From Cryptomeria japonica (taxonomy: Eukaryota > Streptophyta > Pinopsida > Cupressales > Cupressaceae), in NCBI RefSeq assembly GCF_030272615.1, contig NC_081412.1, positions 341,433,370 to 341,497,369 of the forward strand: 64,000 nt of DNA, read 5' to 3'. How positions within the stretch are numbered: the stretch's first letter is position 1; each line of letters opens with the position of its first letter. Of this stretch, positions 11,792 through 23,154 are shown one piece after another. The notes beneath the pieces are model-generated. The model had not been told where the DNA came from. It ran no database searches and was given only the letters and a program-made list of their open reading frames with translations. The position numbers and the translations under genes were made by a program.

Positions 11792-11803
11792 TAGTATCAG
11801 AGA
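11792..11803 (+). promoter_or_regulatory. Primer-binding site of element A, initiator-Met type, mutated
   Basis: TAGTATCAGAGA differs from TGGTATCAGAGC at two positions, one of them a G-to-A transition. Its place between an LTR-like end and the gag start supports the assignment. Confidence 0.7.
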
Positions 11804-11899
11804 AAGATTTTGTTGTGAAGATTGCATTGTCCTGAAGATTTAATTATGGGGTGGCAGACTATGGATCCGACCTGCAGGCTATAGAGGACTGGTGTGAAG

Positions 11900-12216
11900 A
11901 TGGCACAAAGAGGAAATATGAATGGTGGAGCATGTGGGAATGCAGATCCTGTTGTGATGGAAATGTTGAGATGAATTGTAGCCCGGTTAGACACCATTGA
12001 GACGGCCCAGAGAAGAGACCAACATATTGAAAATGTGAGCGAAGATGAAGAAGAACCACTGGCAGAACAAGTAGAAAACCCACTGGCAATTGATCCAGAT
12101 GAGGAGAGGTTCTTGAGGGTTTTGAGTAGGGTGAATACTAAACCACATTTTACCCCACCGGAGTATGATGGAAAGTTGGATTTGGATGAATTAATGGATT
12201 GCATCTCGAAGATGGA
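11900..12216 (+). pseudogene. Element A gag, N-terminal part
   Basis: An ATG at 11900 (product starts MAQRGNMNGG) opens a frame with one internal stop (TGA after EMLR, probably from CGA) that continues through RRDQHIENVSEDEEEP and the gypsy-type gag signature KPHFTPPEYDGKLDLDELMD. Gag assembles the particle that packages element RNA. The frame breaks at 12216, where element B starts, and the missing remainder is found at 36881. The acidic N-terminus followed by FxGxxD-like sequence is normal for plant gypsy gag. Confidence 0.82.
12212..12216. repeat. TSD of element B, left copy (ATGGA)
   Basis: ATGGA immediately left of B's LTR, repeated at 36876-36880. Joining the flanks restores gag sense (SKMD ... 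FENVAEE). Confidence 0.88.
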
Positions 12217-12538
12217 TGTTTGTCCACTGGGAAAATAGTTTAATGCATGCAAATGGAATACATAACAAAGAACAATAATGCCATAGATTTTAGATAAACA
12301 CAGTCATAATGTATTAATTCACACAATGTATATCAATTGCTAACCAACAGAAAAGATACCATTCCATTCATAATCGTAATAATGACAAGTTGCATCACAT
12401 GGTAAATAAAGGTACCGAGGGGGTGTGAGGGACAACCGTTGCACCCATAACTATATACCCTCAGTTACATCACTAAACAAAGTACTTCCTAATTACTTAA
12501 TTACTTATTATTCCCATACATATAATATGCGACCAACA
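12217..12538 (-). repeat. Element B 3' LTR, 322 bp
   Basis: Plus-strand ends TGTTTGTCCA ... CGACCAACA. Aligns along its whole length with 36555-36875 at about 90% identity by eye. TG...CA ends and flanking TSD fix the borders. Confidence 0.92.
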
Positions 12539-12557
12539 TCATCCCCCCAAAAAAACA
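12539..12557 (-). promoter_or_regulatory. Polypurine tract of element B
   Basis: On the minus strand a T run is followed by GGGGGGATGA directly before the LTR, the expected plus-strand priming site. It confirms that the left LTR is the 3' one. Confidence 0.75.
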
Positions 12558-12683
12558 AGGTCGTCTCCTGACGACTAACAACAAAAAATGGGAGGATCAA
12601 AAAAAAAAAATCAAAACTGAGAATGGGGCTGAGGAAGCGTCCCTGGTCAAGATGGTGTCGATGCTTGTGGTGGCTACCAGGCA

Positions 12684-15200
12684 TTACCATATCTCACAGA
12701 CCTGCTTAGTCCTCAACTGCAGGTCCCTCTTTGCAACCATTTGTCGCTCCTTAGTCGTCTTCACCATCATCGCGGCTTCTAGGACTTCCTTATCCTTCTT
12801 CTCCACCATCTCCAAGGCACTAGCGAGATGGTTCTCCAGCATAGCCATTTCCTCCTTGGATTCCTCCAACTGTGCCCCCAAGGCATCCTTCTCCGACCTC
12901 TCCTCTGCCAACTCTCCTTCCAAGGTAGTTCTCTCTGCTACCTGTGAGGCCTTCTCCCAAGCCAACTGCTCCCTGTGCGACTCCTCCGTCTGCTAGAGTC
13001 GAGCAACCAACTCCTCCCTCACCAACACGACCTCCTATCGCTGGGTTTCCGTACCCTAAGAAATATGTTGTGTCTACCTCATCTCATAGTATGTCTCATG
13101 GAAGACCTTCTCTACCCTCTGCAACAAGGACTGTGTGCTGGTCTCTCCAACTTGCTCTTGGAGATCCCAATCTTCTAGCATCTGCAAGGTCTCCATAGTA
13201 GGCCACCCCCTCAACTCAAAGCACTCGGAAAAGTGTGTCGTGAAACCATTCCTCATAAACCTAAGAAGTTGCTCCAATTATCTGTATGTCCTGGCATCTC
13301 CCTGGGAGCATGTCGAGGCTACAATCCTTTGGGCTCCAGCAACCCTGTCCGCAATAAATGGCTCCAAATCCATGTCACCATCCACTCTCAAAGATGTGGG
13401 GACACCTTTCTCCTGGGCATCCTGGTGAGGACTTTGTAGTAGCTTGACATGAGGAGGGCTCTGTATCAACTCTTGCTCCTTCTCGGGACTCAGCACCAAC
13501 TCACGAATGGGTGAGTGGTCTCCTTGCACTACTTGCGAGTTCTCTAGTGATCTATCTCCTACCAATTCTACAATCTCATGGGGGCTCGACAACTCACGTC
13601 ATGAAGAGAGGACAACTGCTCCAACTGGTGCCACTGGTGTAATCTTATACCAACTCAGACAGGCACTCATATCTTCATGAGAAGGGGTACCACTCCCTCC
13701 AAGATGCTCTCATGCTACCACAGCCTCACTACTGACCATCTCCCCATTGGTCTCTGCCTCCACTGTTGTTGTGGGAATCTTGCTTGCTACCATTTGGGCC
13801 TCAGGTGCTCCTGGTAGGGCCACCAATGTCATGTCCATGCATCCTAGGATCATAATTACTGGTGTTCAGGCCTGCCCAAACCCTGAAATAGGCACTGCCA
13901 ATACTATTACTCTAGGTGGTAGAGTCTGAGGGGCTACTGTGGCACCTGATGATCTCATCTGTTGTGGTAACTCACTTCATGGAGGTGTTGTTGTCGTTGT
14001 CTGCATAACTGCAGGAGGTGTCACCATGGTCTCCTCCACCTGCTATCCTCCTCTACCTACCATCCTAAAACTACCCTTCGTGTCCTGTGATATATCTACG
14101 AAGTCCTCCTCTGCACTCTCTTCCTCACTTTGGCCACTAGTCTCGGGCTTTGACTCTGGCTTGGACTCAGACACCACCACCCTCCGCTTTTGTTTCTTGT
14201 TTGTTTGTATGTCTCTTCTCAGTGCCAAGATATCTAAATGGACCCAACAGAATTTAGGCAATTGTCTAGGGTGTACACGGTCGTGTGGTACCAAGTGTTG
14301 TGTCCGGGGCAGTATCTAAAGATGCACTGCATCCAAGAAGAGTCCAATGGCATGGTACAACATATAGAAAGTTTTGTGTTGCAAGGTCATAAATTCCTCC
14401 ATCTTGTCAGCGACCATAGAAGCCCAGTCATATACTTGCATGCCATTGTGGATGCCATTCATTGATACAACCTGGGCCATGGCAATGTCTGAAGCCCTAC
14501 TGGCTCCCATCAAGCGGCTCTTCAACACATCTAGGAGGCACCGCCACTCTCCCTCTTTTCAAAAAGACTTCTTCATTCCTCTTCCCTTTCTTGTATGCTG
14601 GAGGCTATCAAGCTTGGCTTGTGTTAGGTTGTCCCTGCACATCAACTTCAAAAGTTTATCCTTGAAGTCTTGAGATATATTTTGGCCCTTATCTACTTTC
14701 TTCCCCTGCGTCCTTGGGATACCAAAAACCCTCGTGAACTCTGTGGATGCCAAAGAGACCGTAACCTGGGGGCTCTCATAGTCGAACGTCGACTGTCATG
14801 TGTAGTTTTCATATACACCAATCATAGCCCTCAAAATGACCTCAAAATATTTGATGCAAAATATGGGCATCTAAATGGCCCAATGTACCTATGCTTGTCG
14901 TAGTTGTGCCTTCACGGGATAATCATGCGTGATCTCGGTCCACCATTTTCTATAATCTACTCCACTCAAACCCTTGAAAGTAAAGGTGTCAACGGTCACA
15001 TCATCTTTCATTGCCATCTGATTCTGCACTTTAGGTTGTACCTTTTTTCCCTTGCCTTTGTTTTTTTCAGCCATGTCACCTCTTACTTTGACACCTGAAG
15101 GCAAAATCCGAATATTGTTCTTGTTGGCAAATGGTGACGACATTGTAGTAGGTAACTGTTGCAAGTGTCTTTTCCAGTTATTTCCTCCATTGGGGTCCAT
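12684..15200 (-). pseudogene. Element B extra ORF in the env position, about 839 codons, unrecognised
   Basis: Seven minus-strand open blocks between 15200 and 12684 all lie in one frame, broken only by stop codons. This was a single ORF of roughly 839 codons, starting near ATG 15200 (MDPNGGNNWKRHL). N-terminal third: a compact domain with FTFKGLSGVDYRKWWTEI and ASTEFTRVFGIPRT, then a basic stretch RKGRGMKKSF. Middle: a low-complexity Pro/Ser/Glu linker (ESKPESKPETSGQSEEESAEE). C-terminal: a charged coiled coil (ERTTLEGELAEERSEKDAL to MVEKKDKEVLEAAMMVK, about 12700-12965). No transmembrane segment or signal peptide is evident, so an envelope role is not supported. It lies 3' of pol, as in plant gypsy elements with additional ORFs. 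Function unknown. Confidence 0.65.
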
Positions 15201-15319
15201 TAACTGCTTCCTATTTTGTCTCTTGTGCCCTTAAATATAAAATAAAAATAGGGTTAGGGTAAGAAATTTTAGAATGTACTCACTCCCCTCAATACGTGGG
15301 ACCCTACTTCCTTCGAATG
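15201..15319. other. Deletion junction between element B and the copia element
   Basis: After the end of B's extra ORF comes about 80 bp of unassigned sequence, then copia LTR sequence starting 48 bp inside the LTR. B's integrase, expected between RNase H (22.3 kb) and this ORF, is absent. One deletion removing the integrase and the LTR tip is the simplest reading. Confidence 0.6.
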
Positions 15320-16478
15320 ATTGATGGCAACACCGACTGTTATGGTTGTTTACCGATTTCCGGTAGGTTCTGGTAGAGCAGTTGGATTATGATATTGATC
15401 TGGTATGCTCCAGTATGCTTCGGTTTGGATCTATCATTCATGCTATTCTGATATGTATCATGATCAGTTGGTTCGGGATTTGATGACTTAGGAGCTATCA
15501 TTTGTTCTAGTAAGCCTTTTGGTCACCGGTAAGGGTTTTACCAGCAAAGCTTTGTTGAAGATCTTTTGATGCACTTGTTAAGTGGTGTTGGTGCGGCTTC
15601 TAGATGGATTTTGGGATGTTGTTGGTTATCTTGTTTGTGTTCCTATTGATCGGTAGTGTTGGATTTGGGTTCGGACCTAATGCTATCTTATTCTGCTAGG
15701 TTATGGACCGGTTTATGTAACATGTTGGTGGATGATCCCGATGCGTTTCCGGTTGGATCTATTGATTGGATTATGTTGTTTTGGTATTAGGCCGACTTGG
15801 TTGATCATTGGATTGTGGATTTATGTTATGAATTTATTGTATTATCTTTTAGGTGGCCGACCTAATTGTTTAGGCCCCAAGTTGGTATAAATATGATGTA
15901 AGATCTCTTTTTAGATCATAGGCATATTCGTGGGGTTTTGGGATATAGGATTATCTGTGTGCGAAAAAGGTTGTAATCATATGCAGAGGTTTTGGTCAAT
16001 CATAGGTGATTGAATTGGGTTGGTGAAAGAGGTTTAATACCTCCGGTACTGAGCTTAACCAGAACTGTATTCAAGCATAGGAGATGCTATTCTTACAATT
16101 CACTCTTCTTTTCGGATTGTATTCTAGATTTATTTTGTAGTTAGTGAGGCTCCTTTTGTGATGAGTAGTGCACTCTAGGTTTTTGGCCTTCCTGCATGTG
16201 CAGTCCCCTCTTTTTGTAATCACATACTTACTACAAAAGTATTATCTGACTGTGGGTAGGCTTCCCATCGTGGGTTTTCCCTTTACCGGGTTTTCCACGT
16301 ACAAATCTTGGTGTTATCTTTTGTGAATGGTTGGTAAATGTTATGCGGTTTATATTTGCACTTAACTATTATATCTTCTATTTCGGTAATAAGTTTTAAT
16401 GCTTCAAGTTCTATAAGTTGTTAACAACTGATTCACCCCCCCTCTCAATTGTTCACCGGTTATCTGAGTTGTCTAACA
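15320..16478 (+). repeat. Copia 5' LTR, truncated at its 5' end
   Basis: Homologous to 21111-22266. The first 48 bp of the LTR (21063-21110 in the 3' copy) are missing here. Ends TGTCTAACA two bases before the primer-binding site. Confidence 0.92.
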
Positions 16479-16480
16479 AT

Positions 16481-16492
16481 TGGTATCAAAGC
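16481..16492 (+). promoter_or_regulatory. Copia primer-binding site
   Basis: TGGTATCAAAGC, one mismatch from the initiator-Met type TGGTATCAGAGC, two bases after the LTR end. Confidence 0.9.
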
Positions 16493-16534
16493 TTGGTCCT
16501 CTCTGTAGAAGCTTAACCGCTTGAGGAAGATCCT

Positions 16535-17402
16535 ATGGCATCTAATAGTTCAAGTTCATCAAGTTCATCTGCAGATATTTTTCAGAGAGAAATTCCTAGG
16601 CTTGAGGGAACAAATTACAGACAATGGAAGATTCGGATGGAGACTCATCTGAGATGTCCTGGTAAGGAGATTTGGGAGATCACTGAGAAAGGATATATAG
16701 CTCATAATCCGACATTTGTCAATCCTCCTTTGACAGACTTGGATAGGGACATTGAAAATGATTGTAGAGCTAGAGAAGCCCTTTAGTGTGCACTTTCTGA
16801 TCAACAAGTTATGGGACTAACCGATAAATTAACTGCAAAGGCTATATGGGATAAATTGGAGACTCTAAATGAACGTGACCCTACTGTTAAAATTGTGAGA
16901 ACCTGAAGATGGAAGAAGATGAAAGGATTGCTGCTTTTATGGAGAGAGTTAATGAAATTGTTCTGAGAACTCAGTGTTGTGGTGGATCTTTGAGAGAAGA
17001 TGAAATAGTTTCTAAAGTATTGAGAGCTTTTCTATTGGGTTATAAGATGAAGGATACTACAATTAATGAGTTGAGAACAATGCCAACACCTATGTTAATA
17101 GGGATACCTTGGTTGGGAAGTTATCTGCTTTTGACCTTGAGGAATTTGGTCCTTCTAGAGTTGCAAAATCTAAACCTGCTTTTCATGTATGTACATCATC
17201 TATCGACAAGAGTGATTGGAAAACCTTATATGCTAAGGAACTGGAGGAAATGAAGAAAGAAGATGAAGAGTTTGAGCAGCTTGAAGCCCTATTTTCTAGA
17301 AGAGTACCTAAAGGTCCGACGGGAAGTAAGTAAGAAGGAAAATCACCTTTTAAATGTTTCGCATGTAATAAGATAGGTCATTTTGCATCTAGATGTCCTT
17401 AA
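16535..17402 (+). pseudogene. Copia gag with zinc knuckle, frameshifted
   Basis: Starts MASNSSSSSSSS followed by the copia gag signature LEGTNYRQWKIRMETHL (16590-16650). The frame stops at 16784 (TAG for an expected Gln), then continues in two other frames: DERIAAFMERVNEIV (16918) and the LVGKLSAFDLEEF region (17109). A CCHC knuckle CFACNKIGHFASRC lies at 17355-17396 (C-x2-C-x4-H-x4-C intact). Gag would form the nucleocapsid. At least two indels and two stops make it a pseudogene. The serine-rich N-terminus is not diagnostic. Confidence 0.9.
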
Positions 17403-17910
17403 ATGAATTCAAGATTTGAGGAAAGAGCTAGAAGATCTTTTAGGCCTAACCATGATTATCAGAACAAGCATAAGTACAAGAAGAAAAAAGACAAATTATG
17501 CTACTATGCGGATGAGGAAGGTGTGACTGATTTTGATGATGAACCGACACAAGATTCAGCTAGTGGATCCAACAATGGAAAGGAATGGGTATTCTTGGCT
17601 ATCAAGGAAGATGATCTGGTACTTGAAGAAAAGGCCCTTGCTGATAAAGTTGAAGACAAGGATGAATGGGTGATAGACAGTGGATGTTCACATCATATGA
17701 CTGGAGATAAAAGGAAGTTTCTATCTTTGCAAGAATTTGATGGCGGTCTGGTTAGATTTGGAGATGACAAAGCATGCATGATCAAGGGAAGATGAACTAT
17801 ATCATTGGATGGTAAGTATAATGCTGATAATGTTTTTTATGTTGAAGGTTTAAGGCATAATATTTTGAGTGTAGGACAATTGGTGGATAAGGGATTTTGG
17901 TTACAGTTCA
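17403..17910 (+). pseudogene. Copia aspartic protease
   Basis: WVIDSGCSHHMTG carries the catalytic D-S-G at 17676-17684, a hallmark of copia retropepsin. FVEGL-type sequence (NVFYVEGLRHNILSVGQL, about 17828-17880) closes the domain. The frame is continuous with the zinc knuckle but hits a TGA at 17793. The protease would cleave the polyprotein. The active-site triplet is intact although the ORF is broken. Confidence 0.9.
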
Positions 17911-19140
17911 AGGATGAAAAATGCAAGATTATCAATAGATCAATTCATCTTTCATTTGAACTCCAGTGAGAAGACATGTTTGATTGCACAAATTGATGAG
18001 AGTTGGCTATGGCATAAGAGGTTGTGTCATGTGAATTTTGATTGCATTGTAAAGATTAGTTCTACTATGGTAGTTAGAGATATACCTAAGATTATGAAGC
18101 CCTAAATTCCGGTATGTAAGGAATGTCAAATGGGAAAGCAAATCAGAAATTGTTTTAAGAGAATACAAGACAAATCTAATTATGTTCTTGATCTTATTCA
18201 TGCCAATTTGTGTGGTCCTACTAGAATCAAAAGTTTTTAGGGTGATAGATATTTTTATGCTAATCATTGATGACTATTCTAGAATGATGTGGGTTACTTT
18301 TCTAAGGGAGAAATCTAAAGAATTCGAAAAGTTTAAAATCTTAAAGCTAAAGTTGAGACAAAGACATGATTCAAGATTAAATGCTTAAGGTCTGATCAAG
18401 GTGGATAATTCACATCCGGTGAATTTAACAGTTATTGTGAAAAGAATGGGATATTTGCACCCTAGACACCTCAGCAAAATGGAGTCATGGAAAGGAAGAG
18501 CAAAACTATCTTGGATGCGGCTAGAACTATGATGATGGAAGTTAATCTACCTCATATCTACTGGAGAGAAGTTGTGAGCACGTCGATATACACATTCAAC
18601 AGAGTTCATATCAAAGGATACAACGATAAGACACCTTATGAGTTATGGTTTGGCCATACACCTACAGTTAAGTATTTCAAAATCTTTGGTAGTAAATGCT
18701 ATATCAAAAGAGATGATTCCATTGGAAAGTTTGATCCTAGATGTGATGAAGGGATATTTCTTGGTTATTCTAATGAAAGCAAATCATATAGATGTTATAA
18801 CAAAATATTGTTGAGAATTGTTGAGAGCACTAATGTCAAGGTGGATGAGCTAAACAAAAGTCAAATCAGAACTTATGAGAGAGAACCAACAGTGAAAATG
18901 ATCATAACTGAACCAGTAGCACCTACACTAAAACAAAATATTGAACCAATTACTCCAGTAGTATCAAAAAATTCAACAGTAACTGAAGATCAGAGCAGAG
19001 GAACAAAAAATCAAAAGACTCCTAAGTATGTTAGGTTAAATCATTCAGAAGATCAGATCATTGGAGACAAGAATAAAGGAGTGATGACAAGAAGAAGGTT
19101 GGTAGCTGATGAGGTATATTTAATTTCTCAAATTTAACCA
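17911..19140 (+). pseudogene. Copia integrase
   Basis: The zinc-binding HHCC region is seen as WLWHKRLCHVNF ... VCKECQMGKQ (18007-18135), followed by the core with IDDYSRMMWVTFL (18267-18303), QNGVMERKSKTILDAARTM (18475-18530, canonical NGVAERxN) and the C-terminal GSKCYIKRDD, GIFLGYSNESKSYRCYN block. Several stops interrupt the first half; the second half is one open frame of 216 codons (18487-19137). The enzyme would insert cDNA into the chromosome. Copia order, integrase before RT, is clear. Confidence 0.92.
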
Positions 19141-20669
19141 GCATCAATAATTGAAGTGTGTAAAGATGAATGTTGGATAAAAGCTATGGAAGAGGAATTA
19201 GATCAGATAGAAAAGAATAATACATGGACTTTAGTTCCCCGACCTAATAATAAGAATGTTATTGGGACTAAATGGGTTTTTAGGAATAAATTAAATGAAG
19301 ATGGACAAGTTGTGAGGAATAAGGCTAGATTGGTTTGTAAAGGATATTCTCAGAAGGAAGGAATTGATTATGATGAGACTTTTCCTCTGGTAGCTAGGAT
19401 TGAAGCTGTGAGATTATTTGTTTCTTGTGTTGCCCATAAGAACTACAAGGTTTATCAGATGGATGTTAAGTGTGCATTTCTGAATGGAGATCTTAAAGAG
19501 GAAGTTTACATTGAGTATCCTGATGGATTTTCACTTTCAAATAACAAAAACATGGTTTGCAGGTTAAGGAAAGCTTTATATGGATTGAAACAAGCCCATA
19601 GATCTTGGTATGCAAGATTGGATAAGTATCTTCTAAAGCTTGGTTTCACTAAAGGTAATGCTGACACTAATTTATATTATAAGATCACTGATGATGACAT
19701 ATTGATTGTTGAAGTCTTTGTTGATATATCATTTTTGGAGGTGAGGATAAGCTATGTATGAAATTCTCTAATAATATGAAGAATGAATTTGAGATGTCTA
19801 TGATTGGGGAGATGAAATTTTTCTTAGGTTTGCAGATTACTCAGACTCATAAAGGTATTTTCATCTATCAAACTAAGTATGCTAGGGAATTTTTGGAGAA
19901 ATTTGGTATGAAAAATTCTAAACCGGTTGGTACTCCTATGGTTACAAGTGAGAAATTGACTAAGATAGATGCATCAACACCAGTAAATCCTACAAGGTAC
20001 AAGTCTATGATTGGAGGTTTTTTATATCTGACTCGGACTAGACCGGATATAATGAATGTAGCTTGTATTGTATCAAGATATCAGAGTAATCCTAGAGAGA
20101 ATCATGAGAATGTGGTGAAAAGGATTTTCAGGTATTTTCAAGGAACACCTGAATATGGTTTGTGGTATCCTAAAAATGATGATTTTGCACTATGTGCATA
20201 TACAGATGCAGATTAGGATGGAGATGTTGATGACCAGAAGAGAACATCTGGTGGAGCTTTATTTATCAGAAAGAAACTTGTTTCATGGATCAACAAGAAG
20301 AAGTCATGTACCTCTTTATCTACTATTGAAGTTGAGTATGTTGTTGCTGCTACTAACTGTACACAAGTTTTATGGATGAAGAAAATGTTGAAGGATATAA
20401 GGGTGGATTATAATGAACCGATAGTTATTCACTGTGATAACTCTGCTTCTATTGAAATATCAAAGAATCCGGTATTTCATTCTAAGACAAAGCACATATC
20501 TATCAAGTACAACTTTTTGAAGGAGAAGGTGGAAGAAAATGAGGTCAGACTAATTTATGTGAACACTAAAGAGAAGATTGCAGATATCTTCACTAAAACT
20601 TTGCCTAAGGAATCATTTGAGTACTTCGGAGATAGATTGGGGGTTTTTGCCCCTCTGGTAGAGACCTAA
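19141..20669 (+). pseudogene. Copia reverse transcriptase and RNase H, catalytic motif broken
   Basis: RT begins with [18 protein letters not shown] and runs through [50 protein letters not shown] and [12 protein letters not shown]. The catalytic YVDD box at 19717-19728 reads FVDI: one of the two essential Asp codons is lost next to a frameshift, and sense resumes at 19758 (MKNEFEMSMIGEMKFFLG). RNase H follows with YTDAD (then a TAG for Trp), VSWINKKKSCTSLSTIEVEY and HCDNSASIEISKNPVFH, ending at 20667. The polymerase could not have been active in its present form. Confidence 0.94.
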
Positions 20670-21050
20670 GTGATGTTGATTGGCATCAGTCTGGTATGCA
20701 TTTATAGAGCTACTATTCATTCCAGATTGATGTGTTGGTGCGACTACTAAGGGGGAGTAGTCAGTTGTGTGGTTCAGTGGATTTATAATTTTTCTTTGAT
20801 GTTTATGTCAGATTTTTGGCATTGATGTCAAAGGGGGAGAGAAATATGTGAAAAAAAGAGCTTAACATAATATCAATCAAAGTGAGAACAAAGCTTAATA
20901 GGGATATCATTCACAGGGGGAGTTTGTTAACTTCATTGTAATATCATCTTATGGGAGATTGTTGGTTGTCTTCCTTTGGGGGAGACTTGTTTGGCATTTC
21001 TTGGCACTTGGATTTTTTTCACATCTACTGTTGCCATCAATGGCAATGCC
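20670..21050 (+). other. Copia 3' untranslated region
   Basis: Non-coding, with several GGGGGAG runs (20751, 20835, 20920, 20979) resembling degenerate polypurine tracts upstream of the real one at 21051. Confidence 0.6.
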
Positions 21051-21062
21051 AAAGGGGAATAT
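21051..21062 (+). promoter_or_regulatory. Copia polypurine tract
   Basis: AAAGGGGAATAT immediately precedes the 3' LTR start TGTTGG at 21063. Confidence 0.8.
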
Positions 21063-22266
21063 TGTTGGAAAAATGGAGGAATTGATTATGTGTTGCATCG
21101 ATGTTTTTTCATTGATGGCAACACCGACTGTTTTGGTTGTTTACCGGTTTCCGGTAGGTTCCGGTAGAGCAGTTGGATTATGATATTGATCTGCTATGCT
21201 CCGGTATGCTTCAGTTTGTGGAATTGGTTTGGATCTATTAGTCATGCTATTCAGATGTGTATCATGATCAGTTGGTTCAGAATTTGATGACTCAGGAGCT
21301 ATCTTGTTCTAGTAAGCCTTTTGGTCACTGATAAGGGTTTTACCAATAGAGCTTTATTGAAGATATTTTGATGCAGTTGTTAAGTGGTGTTGGTGCCGCT
21401 TATAGATGGCTTTCGAGATGTTGTTGGTTATCTTGTTTGTGTTTCTGTTGATCGGTGGTTTTGGATTTGGGTCCAGACCTAATGCTATCTTATTCTGCTA
21501 GGTTATGCACCAGTTTATGTAACGTGTTGGTGGATGATCCCGATGCATTTCCAGTTGGATCTATTGATTGGATTATGTTGTTTTGGTCTTAGGCCGACTT
21601 GGTTGATCATTGGATTATAGATTTATGTTATGAATTTATTGTATTATCTTTAGGAGGTAGACCTAATTGTTTGGTATAAATATGATGTAAGATCTCTTTG
21701 TAGATCGTGGGCATATTCGTGGCTTTTGGGGATATAGGATTATATGTGCGCGAATAAGGTTGTAATCATATGTAGAGGTTTTGGTCAATCATAGGTGATT
21801 GAATTGGGTTAGTGAAAGAGGTTTCAGACCTCCAGTACTAAGCTTAACCAAAATTGTATTCAGGCATAGGAGATGGTATTCTTGGAGTTCACTATTCTTT
21901 CTAGATTGTAGTCTGGATTTATTTTTTAGTCAGTGAGGCTCCTTTTATGATGAGAATTGCACTCTAGGCTATTGGCTCTCCTGCATGTGAATTCCCCTCT
22001 TTTTGTAATCACATACTACAGAAGTATTATCTGACTGTGGGTAGGCTTCCCACCGTGGTTTTTCCCTTTACCGGGTTTTCCACATACAAATCTTGGTGTT
22101 ATCTTTTGTGGATGGTTGGTAAATGTTATGTGGTTTATATTTGTGCTTAACTGTTATATCAACTATTCCGGTAATAAGGTTTTAATGCTTAAAGTTCTAT
22201 AAGTTGTTAACAACTAATTCACCCCGCCCCTCTTAGTTGTTCACCGGTTATCTGAGTTATCTAACA
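21063..22266 (+). repeat. Copia 3' LTR, 1204 bp
   Basis: Starts TGTTGGAAAA and ends TATCTAACA. Matches the 5' LTR from base 49 on. A conserved CACCGTGG / TTTACCGGGTTTTCCAC block sits near 22051-22082. The right neighbour is element B pol. Confidence 0.93.
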
Positions 22267-23010
22267 ATACCATAATGGAAATACTACGATCTGGAACAGG
22301 TGAGCATCTAGAAATTCATCATTAACCCCCTTTGGCGGCTCCCCCAACCTTATCTGTGATAGTTGAACCGCTATCACATGGCTTTTTTTGAGTCGTACAA
22401 TGATAGTGAATGTAAACTCCTGCAACAGGAGTAGCCATCGGTTGATCCTTCCTTGAATAATTGGTTTGTTGACCAGGTACATCAAGGCCTGGTGGTCCAC
22501 GTAAAATGTGAATGTTGTGGCCAGAAGGTAGTGTTGAAACTTTTGCACTGCATATACCATTCCTAGGGCCTCTCTCTCTGTTGTGTTGTAGTTATTTTCA
22601 GCCTTAGACAATAATTTGCTTGCAAAATAGATTGGATGGTCCAATCTATGGTTGCCCACCTGAGCTAATATGGCACCAATTGCAAAATTAGATGCATCTA
22701 CGTGGACATGGAACTCCTTGTCCCAATTCGGATATGCGAGGATGGGGGCCGCCACCAACTTGGTCTTCAACTCCTCAAAAGCTTCACCTTCCAGGGTCCC
22801 CCACGTGTATAGCTCACCTTTCCGAGTGAGCTTGTCCAAGGTGTAGGATATTTGAGCCAAGTTCTTTATAAACCTTCTATAGTAGCCGATATGGCCCAAG
22901 AATGATTTTACCTCGATGACATCTGTGGGAGACTCCATTTCCACGATCACTCGTACCTTGTCTAGATCCGTCTTCAACCTCGCTTTACAAACAATGTGCC
23001 CAAGCAGTTT
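22267..23010 (-). pseudogene. Element B RT end and RNase H
   Basis: A 269-codon minus-strand frame holds, in order, LLGHIVCKARLKTD and VKSFLGHIGYYRRFIKNL (RT connection), then the gypsy RNase H with DKEFHVHVDASNFAIGAIL, HPIYFASKLLSKAENNY, TTEREALGMVYAVQKF and FYVDHQAL, and the pre-integrase linker with SQIRLGEPPKGVNDEF. It is almost intact. Its N-terminal side breaks at 23010, where a solo LTR inserted, and picks up at 32538. Its C-terminal side ends at the copia LTR (22266), and the integrase that should follow is not found. Confidence 0.93.
23006..23010. repeat. TSD of the solo LTR, left copy (AGTTT)
   Basis: AGTTT, repeated at 32533-32537. Removing the insert and one copy restores the RT reading GKLLGHIV exactly. 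Confidence 0.88.
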
Positions 23011-23149
23011 TGTTGGCATATGTGCAGAGCATGATGACATGATGATATTGTATGTTTCCATTGATGTCATTATGCTGAAGTATGAACCGGTATGGTGTAG
23101 TAACTAAACTAGCAAGAGAATCGGTATCTGTGAAAAAGTGAAGCGGTAT

Positions 23150-23154
23150 GTTTG
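23150..23154. repeat. TSD of the non-autonomous element, left copy (GTTTG)
   Basis: GTTTG, repeated at 31183-31187, directly flanking TGTAGCG...CTACACA. Confidence 0.9.

Larger units (their letters stand above)
15320..22266 (+). mobile_element. Ty1/copia retrotransposon, nearly complete but decayed
   Basis: LTRs at 15320-16478 (5', truncated) and 21063-22266 (3'), primer-binding site 16481-16492 and polypurine tract 21051-21062 enclose gag, protease, integrase, RT and RNase H in the copia order (integrase before RT). At least four frameshifts and several stops inactivate it. No TSD can be verified because the 5' tip is deleted. The right border (22266/22267) falls in B's RNase H-integrase linker, so it inserted into B. 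Confidence 0.93.

Noticed and set aside
12217-12227. Starting element B's LTR at 12228 (TGGG)
   Set aside because: That start gives no matching target duplication. Starting at 12217 (TGTTT) gives a perfect ATGGA duplication and aligns with the other LTR.
12652-14673. Many plus-strand ORFs (Ser/Cys-rich) over 12.6-14.7 kb
   Set aside because: They are antisense shadows of the single-frame minus-strand extra ORF of element B.
12684-15200. Calling the extra ORF a viral-type envelope protein
   Set aside because: Its position fits, but I see no signal peptide, transmembrane anchor or glycoprotein-like cysteine pattern.
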